In this document: positions 63,562 through 64,000 of the stretch, one piece after another
How the letters are laid out: every line of letters starts with the position of its first letter
How positions within the stretch are numbered: the first letter of the stretch is position 1
Assembly: GCA_030867875.1 (NCBI GenBank)
Contig: JAOWCC010000936.1
Coordinates: 79,889,032 to 79,953,031, forward strand
Direction of reading: 5' to 3'
DNA from: Actinernus sp. WN-2022
Taxonomy: Eukaryota > Cnidaria > Anthozoa > Actiniaria > Actinernidae
DNA: 64,000 bases
Position numbers and translations under genes: made by a program
Notes under the pieces: generated by a model
Told to the model about the DNA's origin: nothing
Seen by the model: only the letters and a program-made list of their open reading frames with translations
The model's database searches: none

Positions 63562-64000
63562 CTGACGGTGAGATGAAACACGGAAAGTTAAGACACACGG
63601 CGCTATATACATGTAGCACGCAAACTGCGGTGCCTAAATTGTGTTTCTATTCACGTAATGTTGTATGTAATGTTGTTGCATGTGCCAACTACTGCCTGCT
63701 ACAATACACTTACTGAATATTTTTCTGCGCTACACAGAAACGAGGCGATAGGGTAAAGTGAGCTCCTTTAGTGGTTCTCCCTTCATGTATACAGACATGA
63801 ATTACTACCAAATTGTATCGTGTATTGTGTTCTATTGTATTGTGTATTTCGTTCTATTATGTAGTGTTAATTCTATTGTATTTTGATAGCAATCATGTGT
63901 TGCCAACATGAAGGGACCACCTACTTTAGTAGTTGATGCAAGTAGAATGCTCATCTGCTATTTCAGAGTTTGTTTGACTCGTTCGTTTTACTTGCATCAA
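63562..64000. other. Intron beyond the first visible exon, with a MITE
   Basis: CTTTAGTGGTTCTCCCTTCATGT at 63766 faces ACATGAAGGGACCACCTACTTTAG at 63905-63928. The interior is TTGTATTGTG-rich. No exon seen. Confidence 0.65.

Overview
This is animal nuclear DNA, most likely from a cnidarian (anthozoan or coral type). The evidence is one long gene split into many short GT-AG exons, about 41% GC by eye, tRNA-derived SINEs with A and B boxes, degraded CR1/L2- and L1/Tx1-like non-LTR elements, and very many short foldback (MITE-like) elements and minisatellites. There are no bacterial operons, no rRNA and no CRISPR. The taxon is inferred from repeat and gene style; no marker settles it.

One gene explains nearly all the coding signal. 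On the minus strand, 40 exons from 63561 down to 2921 can be chained with consistent splice phases into 5661 nt (1887 codons) of almost continuous coiled coil. Short blocks match remembered human centriolin (CNTRL), the mother-centriole appendage and midbody scaffold, in the right order: the KxxELKxLQ..DP segment, the DEV..RLxDLQ block, the LLxAKxxQ block, a Pro/Gly/Thr/His-rich linker, and the IDSILSKRRMEL block. The N-terminal LRR part lies beyond 64000 and the C-terminus before position 1. About 44 residues expected between exon 22 and exon 23 were not found; that roughly 10 kb intron is full of retroelements.

Layout from high to low coordinates. 64.0-57.4 kb: exons 1-6, a 1.54 kb long inverted repeat and several foldbacks. 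54.1-45.5 kb: exons 7-19, ten of them consecutive symmetric phase-0 exons each encoding a 23-39 residue coiled-coil module. 44.2-42.5 kb: exons 20-22, the low-complexity linker. 42.5-32.2 kb: two broken LINEs carrying nested foldbacks, a SINE and a MADF-encoding element. 32.1-14.8 kb: exons 23-36, mixed with tandem arrays, several abutting or copying splice junctions. 11.5-2.9 kb: exons 37-40, SINEs and LINE scraps. 2.9-0 kb: tandem foldback copies and no recognised exon.

The most unusual signal is the repeated association of minisatellites with splice sites of this gene. Two arrays copy an exon 3' end together with its donor (21.3-22.0 kb and 63.3-63.5 kb). One array runs to a few bases from an acceptor (44.2-45.0 kb) and one begins about 20 bases after a donor (16.3-17.0 kb). 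No protein-coding gene other than centriolin and mobile-element remnants is supported.
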